From positions 496,001 to 560,000 of the forward strand of contig CAJSYZ010000006.1 in the NCBI GenBank assembly GCA_910574455.1: a DNA stretch of 64,000 bases, given 5' to 3'. This stretch comes from Trichaptum fuscoviolaceum. Its lineage: Eukaryota; Basidiomycota; Agaricomycetes; Hymenochaetales; Trichaptaceae. Position numbers and translations under genes: made by a program. The notes below the pieces were generated by a model. The model did not search any database, had not been told where the DNA came from, and worked only from the letters and a program-made list of their open reading frames with translations. The stretch's first letter is position 1; every line of letters starts with the position of its first letter. Shown here piece after piece: positions 45,199 through 57,631 of the stretch.

Positions 45199-47236
45199 CT
45201 ATGTATGTATGACATCTTTCAGTTGTGTTTTAGGAATAGCTGCTGGGAAAGCGAGCCGTTTCAATCGATTATGTGTTGCTTGCTCGTATGCAAACGCAAA
45301 ACTGATTAATTTGAACTCGCTGAATGCAGTGCCCATGAACGCGATCCCAAACGGAATTCCGGGAGCATTCGCTATGGTCGGATTTGCAGGAGAAACGGTA
45401 TGATTATCTGGCTGGAAACCTAAAGGTACTGAATAAGGCAAAGGAGACGATGAGCATCATCTGGTCGATGAAGAAGAGCCAAGTTAGTACCTGTGACAAC
45501 CGGATATCCAGCAATCGCAGCAGGCCCAGCGGTGAAACCGTTGGTCGGCAATAGAATCGCGTCCAGATTGAACTGCTTCAGTGTACCGTCAATTCCCCTG
45601 GTCCGACCCAAGTCCTCATCTGCTGCAAGGGCTGCAAAGTAGGCGTCGTCCACTGTGGAATTCTCTGACGCGATGAACCTGGATGCAGTTGGCTTAGTGA
45701 GTGGTAAGATGCTCACTAGCTAATCGAAACGTACTGGGATTGGTCAGCGTAGAAAGGTGGGATGAGCTCCTCGTCTGCATGATCAATGTTGAACTGAATG
45801 AGGTCAGCCAGGTTCTTCACGCCCGTTGGAACCTTCACGAGGCCGGCGATGTAGTTGTTGACATCGACCTAGACAAATGAAGGTCGGAACCGATGTATCG
45901 TGTGCATGTAAAGTACCATCTTACTTTGAAGTCTGTTGTTAGCACAATTGATTCATTCCCGCTCTGCCTTATCTCGGTTGCATCAGGAAACTCCGCTGGG
46001 TCCACTGCATAGTCGGTCAGCATTTAATCATGTTACATATCCGAATGTAAGTTGATACTTACCAATCGTTGCTCCCAGACCTTTGATGATTTCAACCGAC
46101 GCGTTGAAAGCAGCGAGGATGTTGGGATCAGAGCCCTGGAAAAGCCTCGGGATTCCCAAGCGCGCGCCTTTCAATGCATCTTTGTTGAGAGCTTTCATAT
46201 AGTCTGGGACTTCCGCTGGCTGAGCCAAGGTAAAGTTGTCTAGAGGATCTCTTCCCGCGATCACGGACAATATCGCGGCAGCATCTGCGACTGACCGTGT
46301 CATTGGTCCAACGGTGTCTTGATGAGAAGAAATAGGGACGACTAGAGTAGAACCCTTATTGTTTCAGAGTATCGAAGAAGACATGTTTGGAAACGTACCT
46401 CCAGCTCTGGACGTTAGTCCGACGGTCGGTTTAATCCCAACCAAGTTATTCTTGCTGCTCGGGCTCAAGATCGACCCATCCGTCTCACTTCCCAGAGCTC
46501 CGGCAGCAAGGCCTATCGCGGAGCTGACTCCACTCCCGGAGCTCGAGCCCGACGGATCTGCATTTGGGAAGTACGGGTTCGTTGCCTGTCCTCCGCGTCC
46601 AGAGAATCCAGAAGGCACGTTTCCGCGAAAGTTTGCCCATTCACTAAGACTCGCCTTTCCAAGAAGAATCGCACCAGATTTCCGCAGCTTCGCAGCGACT
46701 GTAGCGTCACGCGGAACGACAGAGCCAAGAAGGGCGAAAGATCCGGCTGTGGTGTTCATGCCTACACTCGCAAAGGTCCGTGAAATTAGACGAGGCTGGT
46801 AATCAACTTTCATTCGTACCTTCGCTATGAAGAGTAGCAATATTGTCCTTCAGAATAATCGGTATTCCATGAAGCGCACTGCGGGGACCCGTGATACGCC
46901 GTTCCACATCTAATTCAAGCGCCTGCGAGATGGCACTGGGGTTCGTCTCGATGACGGCGTGAAGATTGGCTCCCTGGTGGTTGACCTCTTCAATCCTAGC
47001 AAAGTATGCCTGTTCATCACTAAGCAAGACATGTCGGTCTCCGTCGTATATGGGGTGCTCACCTTCACAAGATCTACACTCGTAAAGTGTCCTTTTTGTA
47101 GGCCATCTTGCAGCTCTGCAATCGACGCCTCATACAAATCTGGGAGTTCGGCGGTGTCGGGTCCACTAATGGCAAATACGCGTTCCACAGTACAGAAAGC
47201 GAGAATTAAGTACAGGAGACTGGTGAATGCAAGCAT
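45199..47236 (-). CDS. Secreted amidase (amidase-signature family)
   Basis: The start MLAFTSLLYLILAFCTVERV gives a clear signal peptide; an in-frame upstream ATG at 47311 would bury it. About eight exons cover roughly 540-550 residues. The Ser-cisSer-Lys triad regions are present: the lysine in HGIPIILKDNIAT, then DPSGSSSGSGVSSAIGLAAG and the nucleophile region LGSETDGSILSPSSKNNLVG. GIKPTVGLTSRAG and TVGPMTRSVADAAAILSVIA follow. The C-terminal half includes DAILLPTNGFTAGPAAIAGY and ends KTQLKDVIHT. Such enzymes hydrolyse amide bonds; the substrate is unknown and the signal peptide suggests extracellular action. Some exon borders were not fixed, for example around 45720-45860. Confidence 0.88.
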
Positions 47237-47311
47237 TTTATAGAGAGCTGACCTGAAGACACCCGCTTGCGACGGGTCCTCTTTATGAGCCAGCTCGGAT
47301 TTGTCCCCCAT

Positions 47312-47860
47312 GCCAGAGACGGTGTTTGTAGCTCCTCAACAAAGCAGGATGCGCAAAGATACTGAATCTTCAAGAAGAGATAAGGCGTTTTGGCATATGG
47401 ACGAATTGGCACCAGTACATCTAGATCTACAGTCTTCTGACCTTCATCCAATAGGTTTTGACGGAAGCCAGGCAGCCCTCACGAACGTACCGTGCGTTTG
47501 CCTTCGAATATATATGTAGCCCTATGAATGTAGCCGAGAAGAGAGGAAAGACTCGCAGGGGCTGAATTATTCTTGTCTTTCTTGAGAGAGTTGCGGCCCG
47601 AGCCAGAGTCGACTACCTTAGCGCCATCCTCAACACATTCATCCCACAGGGTTCTTCAGAAATAAAGAGAACAAAGCAGGATACTGGTGGTGGATGAGCA
47701 GCTGCTGGACGTCCAGTAACGATCGCTAAAGAAGAGGTCATTACCAGTGGCACAGCTCGAAATTGTTAACTTTTACTCTTACTCTTTGCGGTCACCATCT
47801 TTTGCTGGAATCTACCCTTCGCAAACTTATATATCCTTCAACTCAATACGAAGTTATAAT
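47312..47860. other. Intergenic, divergent promoters
   Basis: Between the amidase (minus) and the NOSIP-like gene (plus). No gene is recognised. Confidence 0.4.
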
Positions 47861-49164
47861 ATGACGAAGCACAGCAAGAACAATACCGCTTCGTCCATAT
47901 TTTCTTACGCGGAGTACAAAAGGCTGGACTATGGCACGAAACGAGTATGTCGCAAACGGTACTCCTGTTGGTTGATTGAGATGCTAATCGTATAATAAGC
48001 AAAGGCTAGGCAATGAATCGATGAAGCAGTATGATGCCTGTGCTCTATGTCTGCAAAAAGCTCGGGATCCCGTAGCTTGCAGTGAAGGTCATCTTTTTTG
48101 CAAGGAATGTGTATACACAGACCTAGGTGAGTCGACATTTGCATTTCAGTGGGAATATCAAATGACTGTGGTCAGTAAAACAGAAAAAGGACATTAAACG
48201 CCAGAAAGCTCGACTAGAAGCACTGAAGAAAGAAGAAGAGGAGGAGAGGTTAAGGGCGAAAGCTGAAGCTCGGGAACGAGTTTTGAAGGAGTTTGAGAGG
48301 GGTCAGTTAGGACTTGGAGGCTCTGTCGCTGGCGGACTCGCGTCAACATCTGGCGCGAAGGAGGAGAGCTCCAGTTCATCAGAAGGTGTGTCTACCTTGC
48401 TCAGAAGTTACTACCCAAATGCTGAGCATAATCCGAAGCTCGAGGGACGAAGCGCAAACATGACGTGTCATTCTCCCCAACTCACATCGATAAACTCGCT
48501 GCGGAGGCTGAGGAGGCAGCTTTGAAGAAGATAAAGACTGAACAAGCAGAGGCTCTGAAGGCGAAGCTCCCTGACTTCTGGTTACCTTCGCTCACTCCAA
48601 CGTACGCAAGCAAGGGAGTACCGACGGAGCTGAAGGACGTGAAAGTTGTTACCACGTGTAAAGGAGGAAAGGACACTCATGAGATTTCGTATGTTCAACC
48701 TCCATAACTGTCAAACTTGCTAAACTGACCTTTGTTAGCTTAAAATCTTTAACACCGGTCATATTCTCGTATCCGAAAGAGCTCCCGCCCGGCGTGACTA
48801 ACGAAATAGACCGTCGGGATGCTATGTGCCCTTCGTGCAAAAAGAACCTGTCCAACAACACTCTGATGTACCGTACGCAAAGTCCATCTGATTCAATACA
48901 AGAACAAACTAAGCAGTCATTCAGTCATGTTATCATGCTCGCACGTTGTCTGCAAGACGTGCACCGATTCCCTCGTCCGGCCATCATCGCAATGCGTCGT
49001 ATGCGATGCAGATGCCTCAAAGAGCAAGATTGTTGAGCTTCGGAGGGAGGGTTCGTGAGACCTCTTCAAGCTATTATTCGTGCTCACATCATCACACAGG
49101 AACGGGCTTCGCTGGTGGAGGCTTAGCCGAATCTTCGAGGAAAGGAACTGCTTTCCAGGGCTAA
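47861..49164 (+). CDS. NOSIP-like RING/U-box E3 ligase
   Basis: Seven exons (47861-47944, 48000-48126, 48176-48385, 48445-48688, 48739-48872, 48925-49050, 49100-49164) encode 329 aa. The N-terminus MTKHSKNNTASSIFSYAEYK matches the NOSIP start. It continues as a first zinc-finger-like half YDACALCLQKARDPVACSEG...LFCKECV, then a charged helix (KKDIKRQKARLEALKKEEEE). A KRKHD motif follows and may be nuclear localising. The C-terminal RING-like half is MCPSCKKNL, then LSCSHVVCKTCTDSLV and SSQCVVCDAD. NOSIP proteins are nuclear ubiquitin ligases associated with the spliceosome; the nitric-oxide-synthase link is specific to animals. Length fits the family (about 300 aa). Confidence 0.92.
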
Positions 49165-49476
49165 ATTCTCCGCCTGATAGCTTCATTGTACAATATTGGT
49201 CGCCGTACGAATAACACTTCCGTGAAACTCAAAATAATATGGATTGCTATTCGTGTGAGTAACCAGGTATGGTTTCCTTCTCTCCGTTTATCCTTGTCTG
49301 TCCACGTTTTGTCTCACGAAGAACGGACACATGATCGTGCTTCTCACCCACTTCGGTTCGTTCTATATTTATCTACGAGAGGCGATTCTAAGAAGTTGAT
49401 AAGACGTTGCTAACGGCTCTTGTGTGTCGTCCGAAGCCCCAGGAAATAACCACGAGAACCTCTGCGTGATTGCGAT
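49165..49476. other. Intergenic, no gene seen
   Basis: Promoter region of the permease gene; no other feature is visible. Confidence 0.4.
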
Positions 49477-51474
49477 ATGTCCGAATCCGACAGAAGACTC
49501 GAGGAGCTAGGCTACAAGCCAGAGTTCAAGCGTGAAATGTCGCTTTTCGGTGTCCTTGGCATGTCGTTTTGTGCGATAGGCATCTTGACGGGTATGAGTA
49601 GCGCATTCCAGACAGGACTGTTCTCCGGCGGACCTCTTGGCTTATTCTGGGGATGGAACGTGGGTTCTCAGTCTATTGTTATGGTGTTTTCTGATTTTAA
49701 TTTCTTTGCCTATTAGATATGCAGTCTGTTCATGTTCTTGATTGCCCTTTGCTTGGCTGAAATTTGTAGCGCATAGTATGTCTTTCACACATCATCTGGC
49801 AGGCGCTAATCGCAGACATAGTCCTACAATGGGAGGTCTCTATTTTTGGGTTTGCAAGATGAGGCCAGATCGTCCAGTTCTAGGATGTAAGTGGGTTGTC
49901 AGGCTTTCGCGATCATGCTAAAACTCGTTCCTACCAGACTTTACCGGGTGGTTGTATACCGTAGCGATGATCTTTACCGGGACATCAGGAAACCTGAGGT
50001 ATGTATGACATTCCTTCGCTCCGGTCCTTTCCGACCGATTCTATTCTAGCACTGCACTCTACATCGCATCTCTCATTGAAGTCGGGACTGGGAAGGGTCT
50101 GACCCGAGTCGAGGTCGCTGCTATTGCGTGGGGCGTGAATATACTTTCTGGAGTTATGAATACAGTCGGAACGAAGGCCATTGGGAGAATGAGCGCATTC
50201 AATGTGTGGTGGACACTAGGCGGAACCTTCGTTCTCGTTATTACCTTGCTCGTGAAAGCACCGACTAAGGTAATGTCTCAGTTTGATTCGACAAAGATTC
50301 ATGTTACTAATATTCATAGAATACCGCGGAGTTCGTATTCACGGACTATGAGAAGTAATGTTTACCGTGCTGCTTCTTTGTCCCTTACTGACGCATACCA
50401 GCTTCACGGGATGGCAATCCAAAGGATTCGTAACATTACTTGGTTTTCTACAAGCCGTCTACACGCTTGAAGGTTGCGAGACGGCTGCGCAAGTCGCGGA
50501 GGAGGCAAGGCGTGCGGAGCTGCTGGCGCCCATTGGGATCATCACGAGCATCCTCGGCTCCTGGATTATAGGATTGGCGTACATGCTGGCTCTCCTCTTC
50601 TCCGTTCAATCGATTCCCCACATCCAGCAAACGAGCCTCGCCATTCCCATAGCCCAGCTCTATTTCGACGCTGTTGGCCGCAAACTGACCATTCTTTGCC
50701 TTGTCGTCATTGGACTGGCGCAATGTATGGCAGCCATCACCGCCTTCACTGCCTCGTCCCGGCTCTTCTATGCACTCGCGAGGGATGGAGCTGTCCCGCC
50801 ATGCGCAAGAGCTGCCTGCCTCAAACTGAATAGGTGGCAAGCGCCTTACTACGGTGTTTGGATCTCCGTGCTAGTGGGTTGTATCATCTCGTGTGCGTAC
50901 ATAGGAAGCGTCGTTGCGGTAAGGGCCTTTGAGCAATTATTCACGCCGAACACTGACGAAACTGCATTTTATACTCCAGTTCAATGCTATACTATCATCT
51001 GCGGCTGTAGCCGTAATGCTTAGCTACCTTCAACCGATTATAATCCGAGTGTTCTGGCCTTCCACGTGGGTGATGGCTAATCTAAAGAATTCACCTCTTG
51101 TGCTGAATTAAGGGCGAACCTATAGTCTCAATGAACGTGGCCCTTTCACTCTTGGTAAATGGTCATGGACGATTAACCTTCTAAGCTTCTTAGTGAGTAA
51201 TCAGGTACTGAACTGGAATAATTGACGGAAGCCTAAAGGTGGCATTCAGTTCACCATATTCGTTTGCGTTCTGTTCATTCTGCCTACTGCGCATCCCACC
51301 AATTCGCTGAACATGAACTATGCGGTCGTGGCGATTGGCTCACTAATTCTCCTTACTGCGGTTTCCTGGTTATTTTGGGGCCGATTGCATTTCACAGGTC
51401 CGGTAAGGACGCTGATGGCCGGTGCTTACCAACCAGGGAGCATTTCGGAGGATTTGGAAAAGCCTCTGAAGTAA
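49477..51474 (+). CDS. APC-family amino-acid/choline-type permease
   Basis: About eight exons encode roughly 530-540 residues. The start MSESDRRLEELGYKPEFKRE precedes the first transmembrane helix MSLFGVLGMSFCAIGILTGM and SGGPLGLFWGWN. The next blocks are IALCLAEICSAYPTMGGLYF (the conserved E-x-x-S-x-x-P-T-x-G-G-x-Y motif of fungal UGA4/HNM1-like permeases), YTVAMIFTGTSGN, LQAVYTLEGCETAAQVAEEA and SILGSWIIGLAYMLALLF. Further helices are around 50650-51020 (AAITAFTASSRLFYALARDG) and 51240-51400. The tail ends SISEDLEKPLK. It is a plasma-membrane transporter of the APC superfamily; substrates in this clade include GABA, choline and other amines, and the exact one is not predictable. Confidence 0.9.
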
Positions 51475-52614
51475 TGTCAAACTAACATATGTTTCTGTGG
51501 GTAAATCCATCCGAATTGATTTCGTATGTTAATTGGTGTGGAGCAGATATCTTCGTGACACACTACGTATCTCTAACATACCGCACTACGAATCAGATTA
51601 ACTGATGGTCAGTTGGTAATGTTGATGTTTTATTCTTAGAACATTCACGTGGATGATTGGTTCCGCAACATATACTTCCGAACTCGGTTCTTCTCGACCG
51701 ATAGAGCTGAACATCGAAGATATTTATCCTGACGCCCCCGACGAGACGCCGTATGAATCACCACTATGAATTGCCATCATAGTCAATGTCAAAAGCAGCT
51801 TGATACTTTTACAATGTATACGAAACTCTTTGACGTTCATATTCGATTTTTTTTCTTCAGGATATATAGGCATTGTTCCTCTGCTAGCGCCTGAGCTTCG
51901 CTGGAGCTTTTAGACTCGTAAGCACGTGTCGGATTTTCACCCGCCCGCCAGCGTTTAGGCGTGCGCTCTGGGGATGAAGGCCCGTTATTATACTTAGCGT
52001 CTCTTCAAGCACGAGGCTAAAGAATGACCGACGTGAAGCCAGCAATTAATCCGGCTCCGTATAGACATTCACTGGCAATAACGTCTATCTCGACAGCGGT
52101 ATAAAGCTCAACCCCGTTTCCAAGCCGGAATCTACTTTCGACTGGTCAAATGCCAGCATTGTCTCGGGGACTTCGAGACTGTTCGTATATAGGCTGGGTG
52201 CGATAGCTAGCCTGGTCTCAGATCGGCTTGACGCTGGTGTCTTGGTTGACTGCGCTGACTTCCGAGCCAGTCTCAGCTGAAACATTCGACGCCATTTAAT
52301 ATCAGACTTCTCGTCGCATCCTACCATCGCCACATCACCCACCACCAACCCCACTGATCTACTCGTCGGTTGCAAAACCAGTCATTCCGATAGGGAGTGT
52401 ACTTCAGACGATACAAGCATCACCGTTTCTGAAGGTCCGTAAGTTACATTAAAGCGTCACACAAAAGTACGTATTTTTAATCCAGACTACATTTATGGCT
52501 ATTGCTCAACGTTCCTACAGTATTTGCTCACGACGTCAAGAATCTACTAACAGTGAAATCCGCATCCGCATTCGACATTCATACGTTACATCCTTCGGCA
52601 CTCAGCTCACCAAC
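51475..52614. other. Intergenic with one doubtful 38-codon frame
   Basis: A frame at 51653-51769 (MIGSATYTSELGSSRPIELN) has an acidic, protein-like end and is preceded by an acceptor-like TTCTTAG. It could be a last exon or chance. I call no gene. The remainder up to 52614 shows nothing clear. Confidence 0.35.
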
Positions 52615-52956
52615 ATGCGTTCTCAAATTGCGACAATATTCTTCACCCTCTTCACGCTTTACGCCAGTGCGTCTCCTATTGCGGCCGGTCCCGACACTGC
52701 GCTCCAAATACAAAGTTCACTGGATGAGACAATGCATCCTATTGACCACGATCCGCGCGTATATGTCACACAACACGGCTGGAACGACGCAACAGCTAGA
52801 CTATCGGATGTTTTGAAAGGTGCTTTCCGGTTGTCGTCCTTGTTTACGGGATCCAGTAACGATGCTCCGGAGAAGCAGTCGAAGGAAAGAAGATTAGGGT
52901 CGGAACAGCCTCAGCGCAAGATCCGCGCAGCCCGCAGGCGTCGCGGTCACCCGTAG
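52615..52956 (+). CDS. Small secreted protein with basic C-terminus
   Basis: Single exon, 113 aa. The start at MRSQIATIFFTLFTLYASAS gives a classic signal peptide with cleavage likely after ASA or IAA; longer in-frame starts upstream would hide it. The mature part has no cysteines that I can see. It contains WNDATARLSDVLKGAFRL and ends in a strongly basic tail (QRKIRAARRRRGHP). I recognise no family. Possible roles are a processed peptide (dibasic RR sites) or an effector-like secreted protein; both are guesses. Confidence 0.6.
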   Translation: MRSQIATIFFTLFTLYASASPIAAGPDTALQIQSSLDETMHPIDHDPRVYVTQHGWNDATARLSDVLKGAFRLSSLFTGSSNDAPEKQSKERRLGSEQPQRKIRAARRRRGHP

Positions 52957-53884
52957 AACCTTTCCTGCCCGGGATCGAGTTTTGCCTCCGAATATTTCTG
53001 CGATACTCTTATATAAATCATGTATTAGTCTGTAAATCATGTAAATAAGTTGAAGTGTAGACCAATCTTTGCGTCTTTCATATCTGAGTCATTGTTATGA
53101 GTTAGTGAACAAGCTATAGGCAACCTTCGTCTGCGTAAGAAACACTGAGAAGGAAGACTGACCATGAACAGTTCGTATATTATATCATCCTCAGCACTTC
53201 GGCATAGTGATCTTATCATAGCGCTTTTAGCAGCCGAAAATTGAAAGTAAACGTAAATTACGGGAAGCCTGCAGCCGCAGAGCGAAAGGGGGATGGATGT
53301 TCTGAGCTGCATTTTGACAAATCGTATACCACCTACAAAGGTCATGATGTCGGAGTCAGGACTGCCTAGAGAAAACAGTGATACAGTACTTAGCAGAGTG
53401 TATGGCGTTTGTCTACGCATCATGATACCGGTGGTAGATCTATTTGTGGCCGGCTAAGTTGTTCTAGATTCCAAAGATTACTGCAACTTTTGACTTATCT
53501 TTCAGATGCGGTGTCTTGTGCGATATTCAGCGCTGCGTCTATTATCAAGAGCAGATTGTTGGCATTCCAAAACAAGAGAAAGAGGAGATCGGCGAGTTGC
53601 CGAAACTACATAAAATCCACTGGCACTTTCGGAAACTCTTCACTGGCAGGTTGCAGCACGTGACAATAAACTTGAACTTGTCACAGCCTATTGTTCATAT
53701 GTTGAAACCACAACTATGGCGTCACGTCACGTGCAGAGACAACTTGAACGCGCGCGGTGCCATAAATAGACTTAGTACCTCATTCCTGACTTCCATCTTC
53801 CCTCCCCCCAACGTTGAACACACATATATCAGGCATCTCTGAGCATCTTAATAGTGACACGACAACTCATACAAGCTGGTCGAC
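52957..53884. other. Intergenic, includes promoter half of the F-box duplication
   Basis: No gene is seen. From about 53430 onward the sequence matches the reverse complement of 35600 down to 35129, the upstream region of the broken F-box copy. Confidence 0.6.
53728..53733 (+). promoter_or_regulatory. CACGTG box in conserved F-box promoter (intact copy)
   Basis: It lies in GCGTCACGTCACGTGCAGAG, retained in both duplicates about 155-160 bp upstream of the ATG. Function is inferred from the motif and its retention. Confidence 0.45.
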
Positions 53885-55978
53885 ATGAGATCCTCTCGTC
53901 CATCCAAGTGAGTACTCTCCTGAGTCTTCTGCTTCTGCTAGCACCATGCTCTATGCTCACTGTTCTGCAGACGGAGCGCATCGCCCTCTCCTGAAGATCT
54001 GCCGAAAAAGCGTTCCAGAACTAAAGGGCCTTCAGAGAAAGGCGACGAGACCGCATCGGATGTCGGACCAAGAACGAGAAGGACCCGGGGCATTGTAGGA
54101 AAACTCTCATTGATAATGAACATGCCCAATGACGTGATCATTGAAGTAGGTTTTGGACATAATAGTCGTTATTATATCTAACAGCTGCCTCAGATCCTTT
54201 GTCACTTGCATCCGGAAGACCTCTTGAGCATAGCGAGAACTTCGAAGACCTGGAGGACGATTCTGATGTCGAAGTCCTCGATATGTATCTGGAAGGCTGC
54301 GGAGCAAAGCCTCGGGATGCCACCCTGTCCTCCTGACATCTCTAACCCTAGATATGCTAGCCTACTGCTGGAAAGGATCTGCACAGTAAGTTGGTATTAA
54401 GCTGTCGTTTCACTAAATCTCCTAATTTCGTAGCATTGCGGTGGCCATTGTCGGAGGACTGTAGATATCCAAGCCAGAGCAAGGTTGTGCACAAAATGCG
54501 AGAAAGAGTAAGAAAGTTCATTTTCCTTCTTCCGTCTCGCTCTGAATCCCACAAAGAATGAAATTAGAAGGGAAGTCGCTGGCCAATGTCAAGTGCGAGT
54601 TCTCAGGTGCAATCGAAAGCTGGTTGAGGAAAAGAAGGGAAGACGTGCTGAGACAGAAGGAGGACCTGAAGCAAATGCGGCGCGCATCGTGAGTCGTCTT
54701 GTTAGAACTCGAGTCGATCGTTTTGACCATCGAATAGAATTTATCGTCGATTGGACGACCTAGGTTATACACAAGACGATTACAGCGCTGTTGAATGGGA
54801 TCACGACAAATGCAAGAAATGGTGTGCTTTGGTTAATAATTCCCAAAAGTTGACGGATGAAGGTAACATTCAATCCATTGTGGAAGAAGTATCTGTCACC
54901 TATTCTTATATTCACATTGTAGGATGGAGGAAAATACGTCCTCAATTGGAGGAACTAATCCTTCTTTATAGAGAGGAGAAGCATCAAACTGCCCGAAAAC
55001 AATGCTTTTTCTCTCGTTTACAAGCAATCTGTGAATTTGCGCTTTCTGTACTGCACGAATCCAAGCTCCTCTGGTCACGGACGGAACTAATGCAGCATCC
55101 CGGCGTCTTAAACATCTTAAATGCGGACGGGCTCGAGACGACAATCAGCGAAGGTGATCTTGAAATCATCAAAGGAATTGTTCTTGAGCATGGAAGCAAG
55201 CGGAAGCAAGAGCAGATTGAACTTTGTGGGGCTGCCATGGTGACAGCCTTCGCTGAATGTGGCTTACCTCTTCCGGGCGCAAAAGCAGGCGAAAGCGCTG
55301 AAGACAAGCCTTCAAGGCAGTGGCCTATATCAGCTTCAAACATCCTCGAACACAGTTGTGCGTTCTTCGAGAAAAAGGTCCACAACATAGGGACCTTCGC
55401 TCTGGGAGCTATAGAAACATTTGATCGCATAGCATCAGGTCTTCAGCCGGGAGATCCTCAGAATTTGCTTGATTTATACGCTCCAGACACAGGGACGATT
55501 GTGGCAGCGAAGAATTTGGCGGAGGGGCTAAATATCGCTCACCTATCCCTAAGCGAGCTTGATTTGCGCGGAAATACCTTTGTCTGCGCTCGCTGCGATG
55601 ACTCCCGTACGATAATGAATTGGCGAAAATTGGTACGTTGTATCTACTTAGAAATGCACTACGCTAACTACACCTTTGTCGTAGGTCGTGCATTTCCACT
55701 ATCTGAGTTCCGCGTCTGCAAGTCACAGACCTATTGTGAATTATCTTGTTAAGGTCACCGGGTACGACCTCTAGCTCTCAACATCGTTGGCGATGCTAAT
55801 AGATCACACTTTCTGCAGGCTCGTAATTGGGGAGGACAAGCATTCCCTGGAGGACGACTCTTTGGGCGTAAGTGCTATCGATTTAAGCAGCATTGACGAT
55901 GTCCAAATTCAAGGTCTGTACCTTTGGGAGACAGTGAACTTCGCGCTGAGTATACTTGCGGTTTCTAGCAATCACTGA
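53885..55978 (+). CDS. F-box protein (intact copy)
   Basis: Eight exons (53885-53907, 53971-54145, 54194-54385, 54434-54507, 54557-54688, 54738-55632, 55685-55761, 55819-55978) encode 575 aa. A basic, Ser-rich N-terminus (RSASPSPEDLPKKRSRTK) precedes the F-box at about residues 55-110: MNMPNDVIIEILCHLHPEDL, LSIARTSKTWRTILMSKSS and ICIWKAAEQSLG. Next is a four-Cys knuckle HCGGHCRR...LCTKCEKE and a charged helix (ESWLRKRREDVLRQKEDLKQ). A large helical region is followed by a second Cys pair (FVCARCDDSRTIMNWRKL) with HFHYLSS. F-box proteins are substrate adaptors of SCF ubiquitin ligases; substrates cannot be predicted. This type is greatly expanded in mushrooms. An inverted broken copy lies between the two STE3 genes. 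Confidence 0.85.
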
Positions 55979-56300
55979 TTCTGATACACAAGACACAAAT
56001 GACTTCCTTGTTATGTCCTGCGGTCTAGTTAAGAAGGATAGTAATGTACTGGAATGGAACAGAAATATTTGTAAAAGTAGATAGTCAGACTCACGCGAAT
56101 TTGCTATATGTAAAGCGAGCACTTGCTGTGTGCGGGAGGCACTTACAACTACGTACTGGGCATCGTCTGCAACTTGAAGATGTGCGTGGTCGATCTGCAC
56201 AGTCTGGACTCTGGAGTCAGAAGAAGAAAGATATCGATATTATTACCGAGCGTATCATACAAGAATATACAAAACTATGTCTACAAAGCTTGACTGGCAA

Positions 56301-57450
56301 TTACTCATCCTTTCCGCCCTTCTCTGGTGTAGCGGGAGGGCTTCCCCACCCAAACCAGCTAGTGCGCCTGTTGGCAGCTCCTGTTCTGTTAGAATCCGAA
56401 TCGGAGATGCGAGTGACACCCCCGAGATCGTAACCTTCGACGTCGCTTGGAACCTCCACTTCTTCGTACTGCGCAACACGAGAACGAAGGTCTGCATCCG
56501 ACCCAGCGGGGGATGTCGGTAAATAGGACGAGGAGCCATGCTGGACGGGAATCATCCTCTCCGGGCTCGAGTCTGACGCCGAATCGTCTAAGTGTTGGAG
56601 AGACGCGAGCTCGGCCTCTAGCTGGCGGCGGCGTTCGAGCAGTGACTCTGTGGTTGCGCGGTTCACGCCAGACATATGCGGGCGCTGCGGCTGTGCCGGC
56701 GCAGCTGCAGCGAGCCCGCTAAACAAGGATGTACCACCTGTCGTAGTTGCAGATGGATGGGCAGCCTGGCCTGTTTGTCGAAGAAGCGCAGCACCCGAGG
56801 CTACAATGGACGGTCCATAAGTCCGCCAGAGACCTCCTAGCAACTGCGCAGGGCCTGAGACTGGATCAGCCATGGTGGGCGGCTGCGCCGCATCTGCGCT
56901 GCCCTCAGGCTGACGTGTTGACTCTGCAGCAGCTGCCTGGCCAAGCGAGCCCATGATCTGATTCCACAGGAGCTGTAGCTTCTCCTGAACGAACGTGTAA
57001 ATACGTGTCTTCAATCTAACGAGAGTTGCATCTATGTCGTCTTCGTGATAATGGAAGAAAGGCTGTAGATATCGGACGTAGATGTATGACGATCCTTGCG
57101 TTTGAGGCAAGGAGAGGTATAGAAGGAAGATGGTCTTCATTGTGAAGTAAAGGGGTATCCTGCAAGGCGAACTCGATGATCCTTCAAACCGTCGGGTTAT
57201 CCATCATCACTCACCATGAGACAAGCCATTCTGCGACGTATTCAACGCCTACTATGCAGCCGAGCACAGTCCAGTACATCAGCCATCGTTCAAGATCCGC
57301 TTCGGATGCTGGTCGCTGAGATAGGGTCTTGTAAGAAGCATACCCTGGATAAAGGAAAGCAACAACCGAACTAGACGAGCTCTTAGATTTTACAGTGCTT
57401 TCGAGGATGAGAACTTACCTGATAATTCTTGTTGTGAAATAGATGAACAT
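56301..57450 (-). CDS. REEP/Yop1 (TB2/DP1/HVA22) family ER-shaping protein
   Basis: Three exons (57450-57419, 57370-57215, 57159-56301) encode 348 aa. The start MFIYFTTRIISSVVAFLYPG leads into the family core: YPGYASYKTLSQ, then LMYWTVLGCIVGVEYVAEWL, VSWIPLYFTMKTIFLLYLSL and PQTQGSSYIYVRYLQPFFHY. Hydrophobic hairpins of this type bend ER membrane. The C-terminal 200 residues are Ala/Ser/Pro-rich with a short coiled coil (ESLLERRRQLEAELASLQHL) and an acidic Ser-rich end, longer than yeast Yop1 and closer to REEP1-4-like fungal forms. It is convergent with the F-box gene. Confidence 0.92.
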
Positions 57451-57631
57451 GGTGGTAGGAGGCAAGGAGAGGAAGGGGCAGCCTCGCATAGAGCACACTT
57501 CCGCTCAATTATATAATACATGTCCCAATAGGTCGGAAACCGAGCGCAGTGATCTTCTTGGTTTCGTCCCACCACCATCTCACATGTTGTCCATAGAATT
57601 CTGTAAGTAAGTCGGTACGAGACGGCTTGCA

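Noticed and set aside
51653..51769. 38-codon frame MIGSATYTSELGSSRPIELN after an acceptor-like site
   Set aside because: Could be a last exon but no upstream exon joins it; too short to support alone.
52085..52375. Minus-strand frame of 96 codons upstream of the small secreted protein
   Set aside because: No motif, and it lies across a region with equally open plus-strand fragments.
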